From the NCBI GenBank assembly GCA_928724745.1, contig CAKMXJ010000022.1, positions 186,001-250,000 of the forward strand: a stretch of 64,000 nt of DNA, in the 5' to 3' direction. The translations under genes and the position numbers were made by a program. The DNA comes from Anthracocystis setariae (Eukaryota > Basidiomycota > Ustilaginomycetes > Ustilaginales > Ustilaginaceae). Position 1 is the first letter of the stretch, and each line of letters starts with the position of its first letter. This document shows positions 27,696-40,300 of this stretch, in pieces. The notes under the pieces are model-generated. The model worked only from the letters and a program-made list of their open reading frames with translations, was not told where the DNA came from and did not search any database.

Positions 27696-30600
27696 TTCCA
27701 ATAAACCTGGTGCGTCTCGTTATACAAACCCCCGCTTGATCCAACTGCAGTAGACGACAGCGGAAGAAGTGCAATCTTCCCCACATGGGCCGTGTGAACT
27801 GTACAGCCTTGGTTAAGGGATGCAATTGCATGTCGCCACACGGCCATTACTAGCAATAGGGGGGGAGCCACCGTGACGTGCTAGCGCGATGTCCAGCTGA
27901 CCACTCGTGGGCAATCCTGTGCACGAATGACAACATACAGACACGCTAAACTGCCCACTCAGACGACTGTGTTCGGTCGCTTAGATCAATCTGACGGCCC
28001 GGACGAAAACTTGCTCGATAGACGTCGTCCGGAATTCGGAAATTGCCACAGCTTAAGCGAGGTCCAACGGCAACTGCAATAGGTTGGAAGAATTGCGCGG
28101 CAACACAGTTGCTTGAACCGTACCGACTGGAAGGTATGACGAGGCGCTGGAATCCAGCAGAGAGATAGATAGAGGTCGAAGCGAGTTGCTTCAGAAACTT
28201 GGTGGAAGTATTATACAAATGCTTCAAACGCCGTTGCGGGCAAGCTAAACCTTGGCGATGGCATATTCCTGTGCCCTCTACGAGTCTTGGCTCTTGGCTC
28301 GATGGCTGCCGCTCGGAGATCTCCGCGTAATGGTGCGATACGGCTGTGCTCCCGTTTTCCAGTCTTGTCCAAACCAAGCCAAGAGCTGGCGCTATTCAAA
28401 CCCTTGATATGCATGTTGCTTGTGCTGCTGACCTGGTTTTCCACTCGAGGCCTCGGAAGATTGCGAGCAGTCTGGTGCAATTCCTTGTCATTCATTGCGT
28501 ATCGTTCATTGTTGGTGCGGCTTTCATGGCTGCGACATGTTGCACTTGGTGCAGCTGACGGCCATCTTTCTGCATCTCAACTGCTAGACCGCAATTAATT
28601 ATACCAATGCGGTATAGCTGAGAGTGTTATGATGTGAGCAATTCCGCGTTGCAGTGTTGGCGTTACGCCATGTCAGTGTGAAGCCCATCTTCTGTATCTG
28701 CACTTTGAACTCGCTTGGCGTCTCCTTTAAGCTCGAACTCGCCTCGCCACGATACAAGTACAGCACTTGCCACGCTTCGCCTATTGAGTCCAAATCCCAG
28801 GCGAACCACCGAGCCGCTCTCGGCAACTGGAGCATTTGTACAGGTCACAACATCCATGGTAACTGGTTCTCGTACCGACCAGTTCCTCGCTCGGTTCTTC
28901 CACGAAGAAAAGTAGTGCGGTTCCCGCTGGACCCTTCCTCTTCGTTCTACACTGTACAGATAAGTACTTTTAGCGATCAGGACCCTGTGTCGTGCTGGCG
29001 AGAATGTGCTGCCATATGCAAATGGGTGTTTGACGATGCAAAAGCAGCAACGAAGGACGCTCTTTTGGGGGGAAGGGGGGGGGGGCGGGGGCGGAAAGGT
29101 AGCAGATACGGTATCGCAGATGGTAGTTCAAGAAATCTCGCGCCGTTGTCACCGCACCGCAAAAGGCCTGATGCGGTCAAGACATCAGTTCCCCAGCTAC
29201 GCTCACATGGGTCTGCTCGATCAGAGGCTGCGAAGCAGTGTTGTTGGAGTTGATGGTCCAGTACTGTTCGGTACAGCACTATACTGTACTGTGCAATGCG
29301 GCTCCTGAACAGCTCGGAGTGCCTGAACTTTGGAAACAGAAGTTTGATGCAAGATATGTCTTACTTTGGCCAGCCAGGCGACGTTCAATGGACTTACTGC
29401 TTATCTCTGCAAGCTTCCCTTTGGCATGACCCAGCTGTTTGATCAGAAACGAAAAAAAAAGAAAAACAAAAAAAAAATTAAAGAAAAAGATCTCCTGTGG
29501 ATCAGATTTATTTGTCTTTCGAACTTGCTTCTGCTTGCCTAAAACCTCGATTTGTTGTGTCAATCATCGCTTCATATAGCACCGTATCTCCGCCACTTTC
29601 TTTTGAAATACAGTGATGCAAGGCGGTGGTTGCAACAGCAACAGCCGCCGGCGATGCCCTGCAGATACAGTATGTACGATTCTACTTCAGTCAACCACTC
29701 TGGCTGTGGGCCAGATTGTCAACTTTGGTTGTGAACAGAGAGCATCGAGGATTCTTCACATTCAACGAGGAAAAACACGCTGATCATCGCACAAAAGTCG
29801 ACGCTCCGTCGATCGATTCGATAAAGACGACGCCAAGGGTGGTCTCAAAGTCAAGCTGACCGGCCAACTGTTCAAAACCAGCACAGCAGGAGAAACATGA
29901 AATCCGAATTCGTCCATCTGATATTGTATTGCTGGTCACGCAGATCATTCGTGCAGCATCGTGGGCCATTCTGTCTTCGCAATGCGCTCACTGAAGGACG
30001 GCGATCAGAGGTCAGATGTGCTTCGGTGGGAGAAGAAGGCGACACGAGTCTGATTTGAGCGTAAGAGTTTGAAACCGAACATGTGCTGCACAGTACAGTG
30101 CTTCACGATGCAGTGCTGCACCTGTTACTTTTGTTTCAGCATTTCATTCTAGGCTCGGGTAGGAGACAGTATCTAATCTATGGCAACAACCTTTGCGAAT
30201 TGGTGCAATCTGAACGGCAAGCATGAACGCGGATGGGCTCCGATAACAATTTGGCAGCTGCTACTGTACTGCAGCCCTGCTATTAAATAACAGACCCACT
30301 ACAGTATATCGCTGCAATGCACGCTATGCTGATCCCCATTTCACAAACCCAATCCCCCGTGTGACCTCGCCTCGGTGGTCAACCCTGCACAAACTCGGCC
30401 TTTCCGAAAAGAGGTGCAGACGGGCCTAACTTGCATTTTCTTTTCGCTGTTTGTCAATTTCTGCATCCTGTGATGTACTGTACTGTATCGTGCTGAATGG
30501 GTCCCGACAAAGTTGACTGGCTCGCCCAGCACAGCAGAGGCGGTTTGATGGCATTCTACCCAAGCTACGCCACTTGGGCTCAGAGCTCCTTTCATGCGGG

Positions 30601-33150
30601 GTTCCGACGACGGTAAGCTCACCAGAGATGGTGCCATATCCCATCATGTATATCGACCTTTGGAATCTTTACAATGCTGTACTGCCGATAACGCCATCCA
30701 TTCGCCTTGCTATTCCTGGGGATCTCGAGTGGTCTTTGTCTTGAAACCAACAATAGCTGGCTCGGTTCCTGCGCCAAGATGCCAAAATGCTAGATAACGA
30801 CCATAATAATTTTTTTTTTTTTTGCTCAGATTACCGTCCTCAAATACCGTGGTGGACATGCGCTTTCAGTTCTGTACTGTACTTTACTGCACTGCACTGT
30901 ACTGGGTGAGGGACCTGAGCGATGTTTCTGACCGAGTTCGAGACCAGCGCTCCCCGCGCGACTGCTCAGACGTTCGTCCAAAGACTTCTCGTGATCCAAG
31001 CTGCAGTCGCATGCAGCAAAATTCAGATTCCGCCGACACTAACAAACTCCTCGTGCCCCGACGCTACTCACTGTAGCTGTGAGATACTGAACAGGGTCGA
31101 AGCGTGAAATGCGGTTCGAGGCTGCCACGTTATCAGGGTGGCCACGCGCCTCTTATTCGAGCGAGCGAGCTTGAGTTCGAAGTGATAGCACAATGAGGCA
31201 GTGATATCGTTGTGGGCTCCTGCTCTGGTACAATGACGCCGAGGGAGGAGGCTTAGGTTAGGAACTCGAACCGTAGGCGTCGATGCGGCGGATCTACAGT
31301 CCAACAGAACACTCGATATGACAGAAATGCTTGCTTCTATTCTTCTGAGTCCCAGTCAACAATTAATTAAATTTTTATTTTGGTTTTTCTCTTCTTCTTG
31401 GGCGTTACAGTACAGTATTGCGTTCTCTATCAATTAAATAAAGTGTCGTGACTCCAGTGTGGTCTGGTAGAATCCGAAATCAAAAGGCTCACGACCAAAA
31501 GAGGCTTGCACGAGATTGCCGCGGCCGGCCAAATCTCATCGTCATCCAACCCAACTAACTGTATACAGTACCGACTGTAGCAATGCGAGAGCTTGATTGG
31601 ACAATCGGGTTCGATGTCTTGTTGCAGTATCAATGAGCGAGCCTCGGCCGCCCCCCCGCTCAATTTGTTTGGTCTGTGTCGTGCTGCTGCACCACTTGCG
31701 TGATCCATACAGAATTGGTCTAAATTTTGGGTTCCTATTTCTGTGCTCTTGTCTCGCGTTCCTGCTGCTGCTGCTACAGCCCCTCTCGATAGGAAACTGT
31801 ACCTGGACAGTATACAGTATACGGTAGCGCGAGGCCTCATGGCCCACACTATGGGAGCCGAGGAGCTGCGACGCGCAACTCGAGATAGGACCCTGTCGCC
31901 ACCTCGTGTGCCCAACTTTTACTCCAGGCCTACAGCACAGTGACCCCTTTTTCTTTCTTCCAAGTCCATTTTTATTTTTTTACTGTTTTATTTTCCTATT
32001 TTATTTATTTACTTATTTATCTATTTATTCTTCATTTTTTTTTTTTTTTTGACTCGTCAGGGTCGCAAGGATAAGGCCAACTTTGTCATCAGGCGCTTTG
32101 CCTCAGTGATGAGGGTTGTTGATTTGCTCTGCCAATTCGGTCCCGCCCACGGGCAACAGCTGCTGCTGAGCCGAAAATCGCTGTCTCCGCCTTTTGCTCT
32201 CTTGATTCGCGCCACCCTGCCTTTCAACCCGCTCTTTGGCCGCCTCCTTGGCCGTCGCTATCGCAATCTTGCCCTTGTGATGCATTATGCCCGTGTCCAT
32301 TCCACTATCTGTCGCCGTGCTCTTGCGTTCTCTATCTTTTTCTTTTCTTTTCTCTTTTCTTTTTGTCTCTTTCAATTTACGCGGTCCTTGGGCGCAATTC
32401 CAGTCTGTCGCCACGACCATCCTCTTTCTTTTTCTCTGTGTGTCCCCGCCGCCCCGCGAGCTATCGACACTATCTACAGTATTGTATCAAGCCTTTTGGC
32501 CTGAAGAGCTCGACTCACCATTGCCTCTTGCCTAGCCTAGCCTGACCCCCCGCCTTCCCTGCTCTTTGCTATCGGCCCATCTCGCACTTCTTCCTCCCTC
32601 TTGGCTCTCTACATCTTACGCGCCACTCCATCATCATCATCATATCCATTCCCTATCTCCTACCTAGATACTACATACATTCCTCTAGATTCGTGTCGTC
32701 TACGCTTCGACGCCACCGCAAAATAGCAGCTGTTCACGTCTGCTGACTCGCCTCTTCTCAACTTTCATATCCATCGACCCGCGACCTCTTTAGACTTACT
32801 TGGACGCCTGACGACGTGCTTCGACAGATCATCTCCACCACCAATCCGACAAACGTCAATTTTGCTTCCCTTCATCTGAGCAAGCAGTTGACACCTCAGC
32901 CTAAACTCTGCCCCGACCTTGTAGAAGCCCAGCCTCTCGCTTTGGATCCCAACACAATCCAATCGTTCTTGCCTGGATCCATGACGCAACTTTAGCTGCG
33001 ACATAGCCATTGAGCAATTCAATCCAGCTTTCCACCTTACACTTGCCTTGTCGCTTCATAGCCTGGGCCTGATTCCTTTCTTCAAAACTCGCAACCACCT
33101 CCCAACACCAACACCAACGCTGACCGCCACCTCGTCCACCATCAGCCACC
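27696..33150. other. Long intergenic region upstream of the Zn2Cys6 factor gene
   Basis: About 5.5 kb without a gene I can support. It contains homopolymer and purine tracts (for example a G-rich run 29068-29094, A-rich 29450-29490, T-run 32037-32050) and many TACTGTA/TACAGTA elements (29281, 30093, 30476, 31406, 31810, 32464 areas). The last ~1 kb (32100-33150) is pyrimidine-rich, as expected for a fungal promoter and 5' UTR of the following gene. All short frames here lack domains. A non-coding RNA or short spliced gene cannot be excluded from sequence alone. Confidence 0.55.
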
Positions 33151-36090
33151 ATGGGTTTCATTAAAGCCGAAAATCAACCCAGCTTCGGGCCTGGTCCCGT
33201 TCACATCAACCCGAACGAGCCTCAGCCTGGCCAGTTCGCCTACCTCCCTTATAGCAACACTGGCTTCGACAACGTTCATCCTTCCGACCTCGGCAAACCA
33301 GGCACCAGCGATGGGCGTTCCAAAGTTGCTCGCGCTTGCACAGAGTGCAAATCCAGAAAGATGCGCTGTGATGGTGGGCTCCCCTTCTGTGGTCGTTGCA
33401 TCACTCACAGCCGCACCAAGTCTTGCGCCTACGTCGACCCTCCCAAACGTTCGCCTATTACTCGCCAATACGTTAGCTCTTTAGAAGCTCAGCTCGAGGA
33501 AGCCAACAAGAAGATTGCCGAGCTTCAGGCTACATCCGCCAAATCTACCACCAAGTCGACATTAGACAAGCCAGCACCTCCCACCCGTCGCGCCACTCAG
33601 CCCGTCATGCAGAACCGCTCCCTGACCGGCGAACATTTCAGCCACCCTTGCGGCTTTGCTCCTGTGGCTGGTGCTTCCCCTTGTCACAAGCGTCCTCGCG
33701 CATCCACTGGTGACATTGCTGATCACGCTCAAATCCCCATCGCCGACGATTCTGTCGACAAGCACGCTAGTGATGCCAACACCAATTCGTCCAAGGACAC
33801 CGACAGCCTTGGTGGCGAAAGCTTCGTTGGCCTCACCAGCTGTAACGCTGCTCTACAGATCGCATCTCTGTTGAGCATTGCCAGAAAGTCCGCCAACCTC
33901 GCCGACTTCTCCATCAACTCATCGGTGGTCAGCCACGAAAGCATGCCTGGTTCCTCCAAGACCGGTGCCACTCACATTTCGTGTGAAGGTCTCGCCAGTG
34001 CCTCCGCTTCAGCCTCATCGACGAGGCATCCAGAGGTTTCTTCCTCGTTGCCTGACAACGTCGACTTCGCCTCTTGGGACTCGGAAAGCCAGCGATTAGC
34101 AGCTGACCTCCTCGAGTCTTTCTTCGAGTTCCATCTCCCTTCCTATCCCATCCTTCATCCCGCTACCTTCCGCGCTCACCTCCAGGGTACAGTATGTCCT
34201 CCTCAGTCAGCAGCTTGGCCCATGCTTGTCAACATGGTGTTTGCTCTCGGCGCTTTCGAACGCAGAGGCTCAGCCGACGAGGCCGACCATGATTCGGTCT
34301 TTTACGAGCGGGCCAAGCAACTCTACAACGATGTGCTCTTTGACAAGGCCGAAATCATGTCAGTGCAGGCCCTGACGTTGATGGCCAACTACTGTCAGAA
34401 GAAGAACCACTTTTCGAGTGCATGGATGGTGCTTGGCAGTGCTCTCCGCATGGCCATCTCGATGGGTCTTCACTCTGAAGCCGCCATCAAAGCCCGCGAC
34501 ATGTCTTCGTTTGACCGCGAATTCGGTCGTCGCTTGTGGTATACCCTCTTCACAATGGAGGCTGACACCTGCATCAGCATGGCTAGACCCAATAGCTTGC
34601 TCAGCATCAATGCCGATGTGGCACCGCCCCAGAACATTGACGAAACCGCCATGTCACCCACTTCCGACGAGCTGCCAGCCGAGGTTTCAGAAGCGACCAT
34701 CAGCTCCACCCTCGCTATCCATGCCAAGTTCGCCTCGGAGATCAGCATGCCACTGCAGGCTAGGCTTATCAAGCGTCCCAATCCTACCATCGAGGAGATT
34801 CGCGCCTTTGATCTCAAGACGGAAGAGTTTGTCGACAGCCTCCCCGACTATATGGACGATGGCTACACTGGCCCGCGTCCAGCCTCGTTCTCGGTTGCTT
34901 CGGCACGACTTCGATGGAGGTGCAACAACTTCCGAATGGTCATGTTCCGCCCCTTCTTGCTCTCCAACGCTGTCGCTGCTGCAGCTGCGCGAAGCCGAGG
35001 TGAGCCGAGACCAGCACTTCGTCCCGCTGTCAAGCAGGCGATTGCGCTGTGTCGAAGGATGGCCGGCAGCAACATCCGATCCATCTCGTCCTTCTGGGAC
35101 TCGCACCCTCACAACCAGGCTATGGCATGGCATGCCATCTACTTCCTCACACAGAGCGCGCTCGTACCGCTTGTGTCGCTGCTCGATGAGCCCAACAGCG
35201 AAGAGGCTCGTGAGTGGGTGAACCAGCTTCAGACTTGTGTGCGCTTGCTCGTCGATATGGGTCACATTACACCCATCGGCGCAAAATGTAAGGACGCCAT
35301 CGAGAGCCTGGCTGGAGGCTTGCTCCGCGAAGCTGACAATGACAGCGAATCGGCGCTGCTGTCCAAGTGGATCTCGGAGGCCAACGCTACGGATGCTGGC
35401 TCCGCCTCGGCCGTCAACGCTTTGATGTGGCCATCGCATCTTCTTGGAGCACACCACGCCGGTGCCGGCGAGACCGGATTTGGTGGCGTGGTCGCCCACC
35501 CTACCGATCCTTCTTTGACCATGTCACTTGACAGCGCTTCTTCTGACGGTATGTCGGCTGCCTTCGACTTTGCTCGCGGTATCGATGCCTCACCCGGGGA
35601 CCATCGTTCTTCCATTGCGGAGTCTATCGATGCATGGGCTACAGCCACTGCGCGACCGCAGACAGCATCTCAGTGGTCCGAGAATGGATCCTCGAGCTTG
35701 CCCGATCGCGAGTTCCTTCACCGTGACAGGCTCGATCAGTGGTTCGGTTTGCAGGAGCAGAGTGGAGCTCCGATGTTTGGCACATCTGATCCCAGCTCGA
35801 GGCATGGAGCTCCGATGGGTGCACCACCTACGCACGCAGCAGCTGCACCGTCGCAGCATGCTATGGACTGGCAGTCGAATACGGCCGGTGCTGGCAGTGA
35901 TTGGTGGACGGTGCAATATAAGCCGCAAGAGGCTTCGTCGTCGCAAGGCTTCATGTTCAACCACGAGATTCACGGCGGTGCCTACCAGATGCATTCGCAC
36001 GTGCATGGTCACGCACATGCGCATCCACACGCACAAGGCAGTGTTGCATCACAGTCGAATGCGCAGTCGAATGCGCAACACTTTTTCTGA
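33151..36090 (+). CDS. Zn2Cys6 fungal-specific transcription factor
   Basis: This 979-aa protein starts in a strong Kozak context (CCACCATGG). The binuclear zinc cluster has Cys 63, 66, 73, 80, 83 and 92 (C-X2-C-X6-C-X6-C-X2-C-X8-C) with basic residues KSRKMR between Cys 66 and 73. A linker and short coiled coil (SSLEAQLEEANKKIAELQ, about 110-130) should support dimerisation. A fungal_trans-type regulatory domain follows from about residue 310 (LLESFFEFHLPSYPILHPATF, then the FGRRLWYTLFTMEADTCISMARPNS region). The C-terminus is Ser/Gly-rich and ends with a His-rich stretch (MHSHVHGHAHAHPHAQG). It should act in the nucleus on CGG-type sites; its target pathway cannot be read from the sequence. 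The His-rich tail might bind metal, which is speculation. Confidence 0.92.
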   Translation: MGFIKAENQPSFGPGPVHINPNEPQPGQFAYLPYSNTGFDNVHPSDLGKPGTSDGRSKVARACTECKSRKMRCDGGLPFCGRCITHSRTKSCAYVDPPKRSPITRQYVSSLEAQLEEANKKIAELQATSAKSTTKSTLDKPAPPTRRATQPVMQNRSLTGEHFSHPCGFAPVAGASPCHKRPRASTGDIADHAQIPIADDSVDKHASDANTNSSKDTDSLGGESFVGLTSCNAALQIASLLSIARKSANLADFSINSSVVSHESMPGSSKTGATHISCEGLASASASASSTRHPEVSSSLPDNVDFASWDSESQRLAADLLESFFEFHLPSYPILHPATFRAHLQGTVCPPQSAAWPMLVNMVFALGAFERRGSADEADHDSVFYERAKQLYNDVLFDKAEIMSVQALTLMANYCQKKNHFSSAWMVLGSALRMAISMGLHSEAAIKARDMSSFDREFGRRLWYTLFTMEADTCISMARPNSLLSINADVAPPQNIDETAMSPTSDELPAEVSEATISSTLAIHAKFASEISMPLQARLIKRPNPTIEEIRAFDLKTEEFVDSLPDYMDDGYTGPRPASFSVASARLRWRCNNFRMVMFRPFLLSNAVAAAAARSRGEPRPALRPAVKQAIALCRRMAGSNIRSISSFWDSHPHNQAMAWHAIYFLTQSALVPLVSLLDEPNSEEAREWVNQLQTCVRLLVDMGHITPIGAKCKDAIESLAGGLLREADNDSESALLSKWISEANATDAGSASAVNALMWPSHLLGAHHAGAGETGFGGVVAHPTDPSLTMSLDSASSDGMSAAFDFARGIDASPGDHRSSIAESIDAWATATARPQTASQWSENGSSSLPDREFLHRDRLDQWFGLQEQSGAPMFGTSDPSSRHGAPMGAPPTHAAAAPSQHAMDWQSNTAGAGSDWWTVQYKPQEASSSQGFMFNHEIHGGAYQMHSHVHGHAHAHPHAQGSVASQSNAQSNAQHFF

Positions 36091-37396
36091 AGCTTGCATG
36101 TTGCGAGCTCTCATCACCTGTCTTTCTCTATCTCTTGTTCCACATACTTTCTAAGCTACGCCACTCGCTTTAGCTTCTCGCACTTGTTGTTTCGCGCCGC
36201 TTTATACCCACGAGGAGCAGACTTGCTTTGTGCCTCGACGATTGACTGGCGATTATTTACATGGCTGTCATGTCTTTGCGCGCCTTTCTATCATGTTGGA
36301 TCACCAGCTGGAGCGTGCCTTGTGTTGGGGCTTGCTCGTTTGCATGGTGGCATTTGTATTCTAGTCGCGGTTTTTGCTCTTGTTTGCGTGTCGCTTGAAT
36401 CCACCCATCTTGATTTCTCGTCTGCTATCGGCTTGTGTTGAGTGACCAACTTGAGCCAGCTGCGGCTGCTCAGCGGGTTTCGTGGGCTGTTGTGTGTGTG
36501 TTGGCGTCAATGGAATGAGATGAGCCTGTGTTGGGAGGTTTGTTTGATTGATTGATTGATTGAAACTCTGTAATGTTGAACTTGATGATGTTGTCTGGAC
36601 CCAGGACCTAGACGGAAGGCGTGAACTTGGAATTGAACCCTGATAGAACAAGAACGGTTGGTGGCTTGGATTGCGATGTACAGACTTGTACAGAAGAAGC
36701 GAGTGAATCACATTGATTTGGCAGAACACCTTGTACAGTAAGGCGACGCGACTCGGACTTGGCCAAGCTTAGGTTAGTGATCCAGCGCGTGGTTTCGACC
36801 TAGCAAGCAAGCAAGCAAGCACACACACACACACACAAGCAAGGCGATGCCCGAGATCGGTACCGAGACAACCAATTAATCAAGACTTTTCCGTCACTGC
36901 CCCCCACCCCGGCAATGTTTGGGGACAATCTGAAGTGAGTGTCTTTGTAAAAGACTGGGATACGATACAGGGTGTGAATACTGTACTGTACTGTACTGTA
37001 CTGTGCCTGTGCTGTACTTGGCTAGTTGAGAGTACAAAAGTGCAACAAAATAGGCAAGCATTACTTATTTTACGCGCCGAGTGTCAAGATGCATTTCGAG
37101 CAAACCAGTCACAACAATACAGTAATACTGCATTTGTTCTGTTTGAGTGCATCGCTCGGCCTTTTTTGTCCCCAAGCCGCCGCTTATTTTCCCCGGACCT
37201 TACTGACTGCGGAAAGACCCCTTCCAACGCGCTAACCCCTTGCTTGCTTGCCTGCCTGCCTGCTTGCCTGTACTGTACAGCACAGCACAGCACAATACAG
37301 CACAATACAGCAACGGTACCGTCTCACCTTGTGAACCCTGATCCTGACTCTGACCGAGTCCAGCTCCCTTCCCTTCGCACACCCTTCGTAGCCTTG
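36091..37396. other. Intergenic region with microsatellites
   Basis: Contains the 3' end of the transcription factor transcript and the promoter of the mannosidase gene. Simple repeats: (TTGA)n 36541-36562, (GCAA)n 36802-36820, (AC)n 36820-36837. A run of five TACTG units is at 36979-37005, and CTTGCCTG/CAGCA repeats at 37236-37310. The mannosidase frame is open upstream of 37397 through this repeat-rich DNA, which argues against it being coding. Confidence 0.65.
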
Positions 37397-40300
37397 ATGG
37401 CCTCGAACACCAGCCTCCCTGCAGTCGGACAAGAGCTTTCTCCTTCAAACCTGCACAACCAGCTCCTGTCCTCTCCACCGTCACCCAACGCATCTTCCAG
37501 TCCTCCATCGACACCGTCTGTAGACATCGATCCGCAACCTCGCAACCGTCTTCAAGGTTCGGCAAAAGCTACCGATACCACTTCAAGCGCACGCTCCTTT
37601 TCCCAAGCATCCTCTTCCGAAAGTCTGCGCTCCATCTCTGGCGCTCCTTCTAGCGAACCCCGTTCTGGACGAGACCAAGCTATCGTCAAGGCGCCCGCAA
37701 CATCCCCGTTATCTTCGGACGAGCCTGCCGACACACAAAGTACAACCACTCTGTCGTCGTCTTTGTTCATTCCGTCTTCGCATGTAGCCGGTATAGACAC
37801 AAGTGATCCCGCCTCTACTACTCTTCGTCTCCGGAGAGCAGCTGCTTCCCAAAGTGACACGCGCGAGCACGAACCTGACCGTCATCACACCGACCACCGA
37901 TCCCGAAAGCAGAACAACATGTTTGGCACCAACTCTACAGCAGGCTATCTGCCTCTCAACTCGCGGCGAAATGCGTCGTCTGCCTCGTCCAACCTCAAGT
38001 CGTGGATCGCCAAACACAAGAAGCTCGTCGCCGTAATCATCGTAGCCACCATGGTATCCGTTCAGATCTACTTGGTCGGCCCCGTCATCATGGACATGGA
38101 GCCAGTGAAAAAGATCAAAGAGGAGGGCTGGTCCGGTGTCAAGCCGTCCGAATGGCTGAATTCGATAGCGGATTCAACCACATCCTGGTACTCCTCTTCG
38201 GACAACACAATCGCTTTCAATGGTGGAGAGCTCGGTCCCGACTCCTTCCCTCCGCTATTGAGCGAGGTCAGCTTCATGTACGCACCCCAGTCACAGGCTA
38301 CATTGTACAAGGACACCAACCCACATCGCGGTGAATTGCCTACCTATCTCGAGGAGATCCTGAATCGCCAGCCTCAACATCAGCCTCCACCTTGGCCACT
38401 CAAGGCACCCGCCATCACTCCAGAAATGTGGACCACGCGTACATGGGCAGATCGATCCACAAGCCAGCCAACCGATGCCGATCAACCGGGCGCCCACAAC
38501 CAGGAGACCGAATGGAGGCAACCGCCTTGGGACGGCTGGAAGCCGCCCATCGAGGAGCTCTCCAACCCGTCGCACAACTTGCCCAAAGTGCAATACAATT
38601 TCGACGACCCTACCAAGCATTCGGGACGCCGCAAAAACGCCACGCGCGACGACCTCGTGGCCTATCGTCAGAAGATGGTGCGCAACGCATTCATTCACGC
38701 TTGGGAAGGATACAAAAAGTACGCATGGGGCCACGACGAGCTCAAACCTGTCTCCAAGACACCAAACGATCCCTTCAACGGCTGGGGTGCCAGTATCGTC
38801 GATGCGCTTGACACGCTCCTCATCTTGGATTTGCCCAAAGAGTACGACTTGGCCAGGCAACACGTGCGAGACATCGACTTCCGACTTGTAGCTGGAGGAC
38901 GCAGCGCTTATGGCAATGCGGATGGAAAGATCCCCGTGTTCGAGACAGCTATTCGCTACCTCGGCGGCTTCCTTTCCGCCTATGATTTGAGCGGAGATGT
39001 GCTCATGCGCGACCGCGCCGAAGAGTTGGCACAGCTCATTTCCCCGGCCTTCGAGACCAACACAGGTGTGCCCGTCGGCCGAATCAAGATGATCGACGAC
39101 GATCTCAAGAACTCGATCGCTTACCAAGTGCAGGGCGGCGCCGTTTTGGCTGAAGCTGGCAGTATGCTGCTCGAGTTTACTCGTCTTTGGCAAGTGACGG
39201 GCAACCGCACCTACTTTGATCGCGTCCAACGCATCACCGACTGGCTCGACCACAACATGACGGCTTCGGGTCGCATCGAGACGCTCTTCCCCACCAGGAT
39301 CTACCCGGAGCGCAACACTTCGTACGGCTCCATCTCGTTTGGAGGCATGGCCGATTCTTACTACGAGTATCTAATCAAAGAGCATCAGCTTCTCGGTGGA
39401 CGCCTGGCACAGTACAGCCGCATGTACTCTGAAGCCATCGATGGTGCCAAGAAGGTGCTGGTCAAAACCATCGAGACAGTGCCGGGCGTCACCTTGACCA
39501 CCATTGGCGAGTTGGCTTACACAAGATACACGGCCAAGCTCGAACATCTGACTTGCTTTAGCGGAGGCATGCTTGGTTTAGGATCGCGTCTCATGAGCGA
39601 TAGGTCCAACGATATCGATCTGGCAAAGAGTGTCACGGGCACTTGCTGGTGGGCGTACAACAGTACCGCTACAGGCATCGGACCTGAAGCCTTGACGTTC
39701 TACACAAACGAAGATGACGACCGCTTCGACATGGTGCATCTACCGGATGGTACGACGCGTCGAGGCAAGGCACGAGGCAACCCCATCATCGGAGTGCGAA
39801 GCGTCGCCAGCCAGTACCTCAATCGACCCGAGACGATCGAGTCGGTCTTTTACATGTGGAGGATCACAGGCGATCCGGTTTGGCAAGAGCGTGGATGGCA
39901 GATGTTCGCATCGTGGGTGACGCACTGCATGACTGATGTTGGCTTCAGCGCCATCTACGATGTCAACCGTTCGCCTGCGGCGTGGTCGGATAACATGGAG
40001 AGTTTCACGTTCGCCGAAACGTTCAAGTACTACTACCTACTGTTCTCGCCTCCTGAGCTCATCTCGTTGGATGAGTACGTCTTCACGACGGAGGCGCATC
40101 CGCTACTGGCACCGCAGAATGGCAAATGGACACGACCGGGACAAGGAAGCCGACGCTTCTGGGAAGTGGATGCAACTGAAGCCATGCATCTGCCTTCACC
40201 CACTTCTGGAAGCTACTCGGGCGGAGAGCGCGGCGCAGTCGGAGGATTGACCAACAACCAAAAGCAAATGGTGTGGGACGAGTGGCAGCGCAAAAGCTCG

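Noticed and set aside
28654..29253. 199-codon frame in the long intergenic region
   Set aside because: Mixed composition, passes through a poly-G tract, and no homology recognised; kept as intergenic.
34687..35499. 270-codon minus-strand frame opposite the Zn2Cys6 factor
   Set aside because: An antisense frame within a well-supported gene, without domain or codon signature.
36935..37396. Upstream extension of the mannosidase frame
   Set aside because: It passes through TACTG repeats, CTTG/CCTG repeats and a Cys/Tyr/Thr-rich translation; most likely promoter and 5' UTR.
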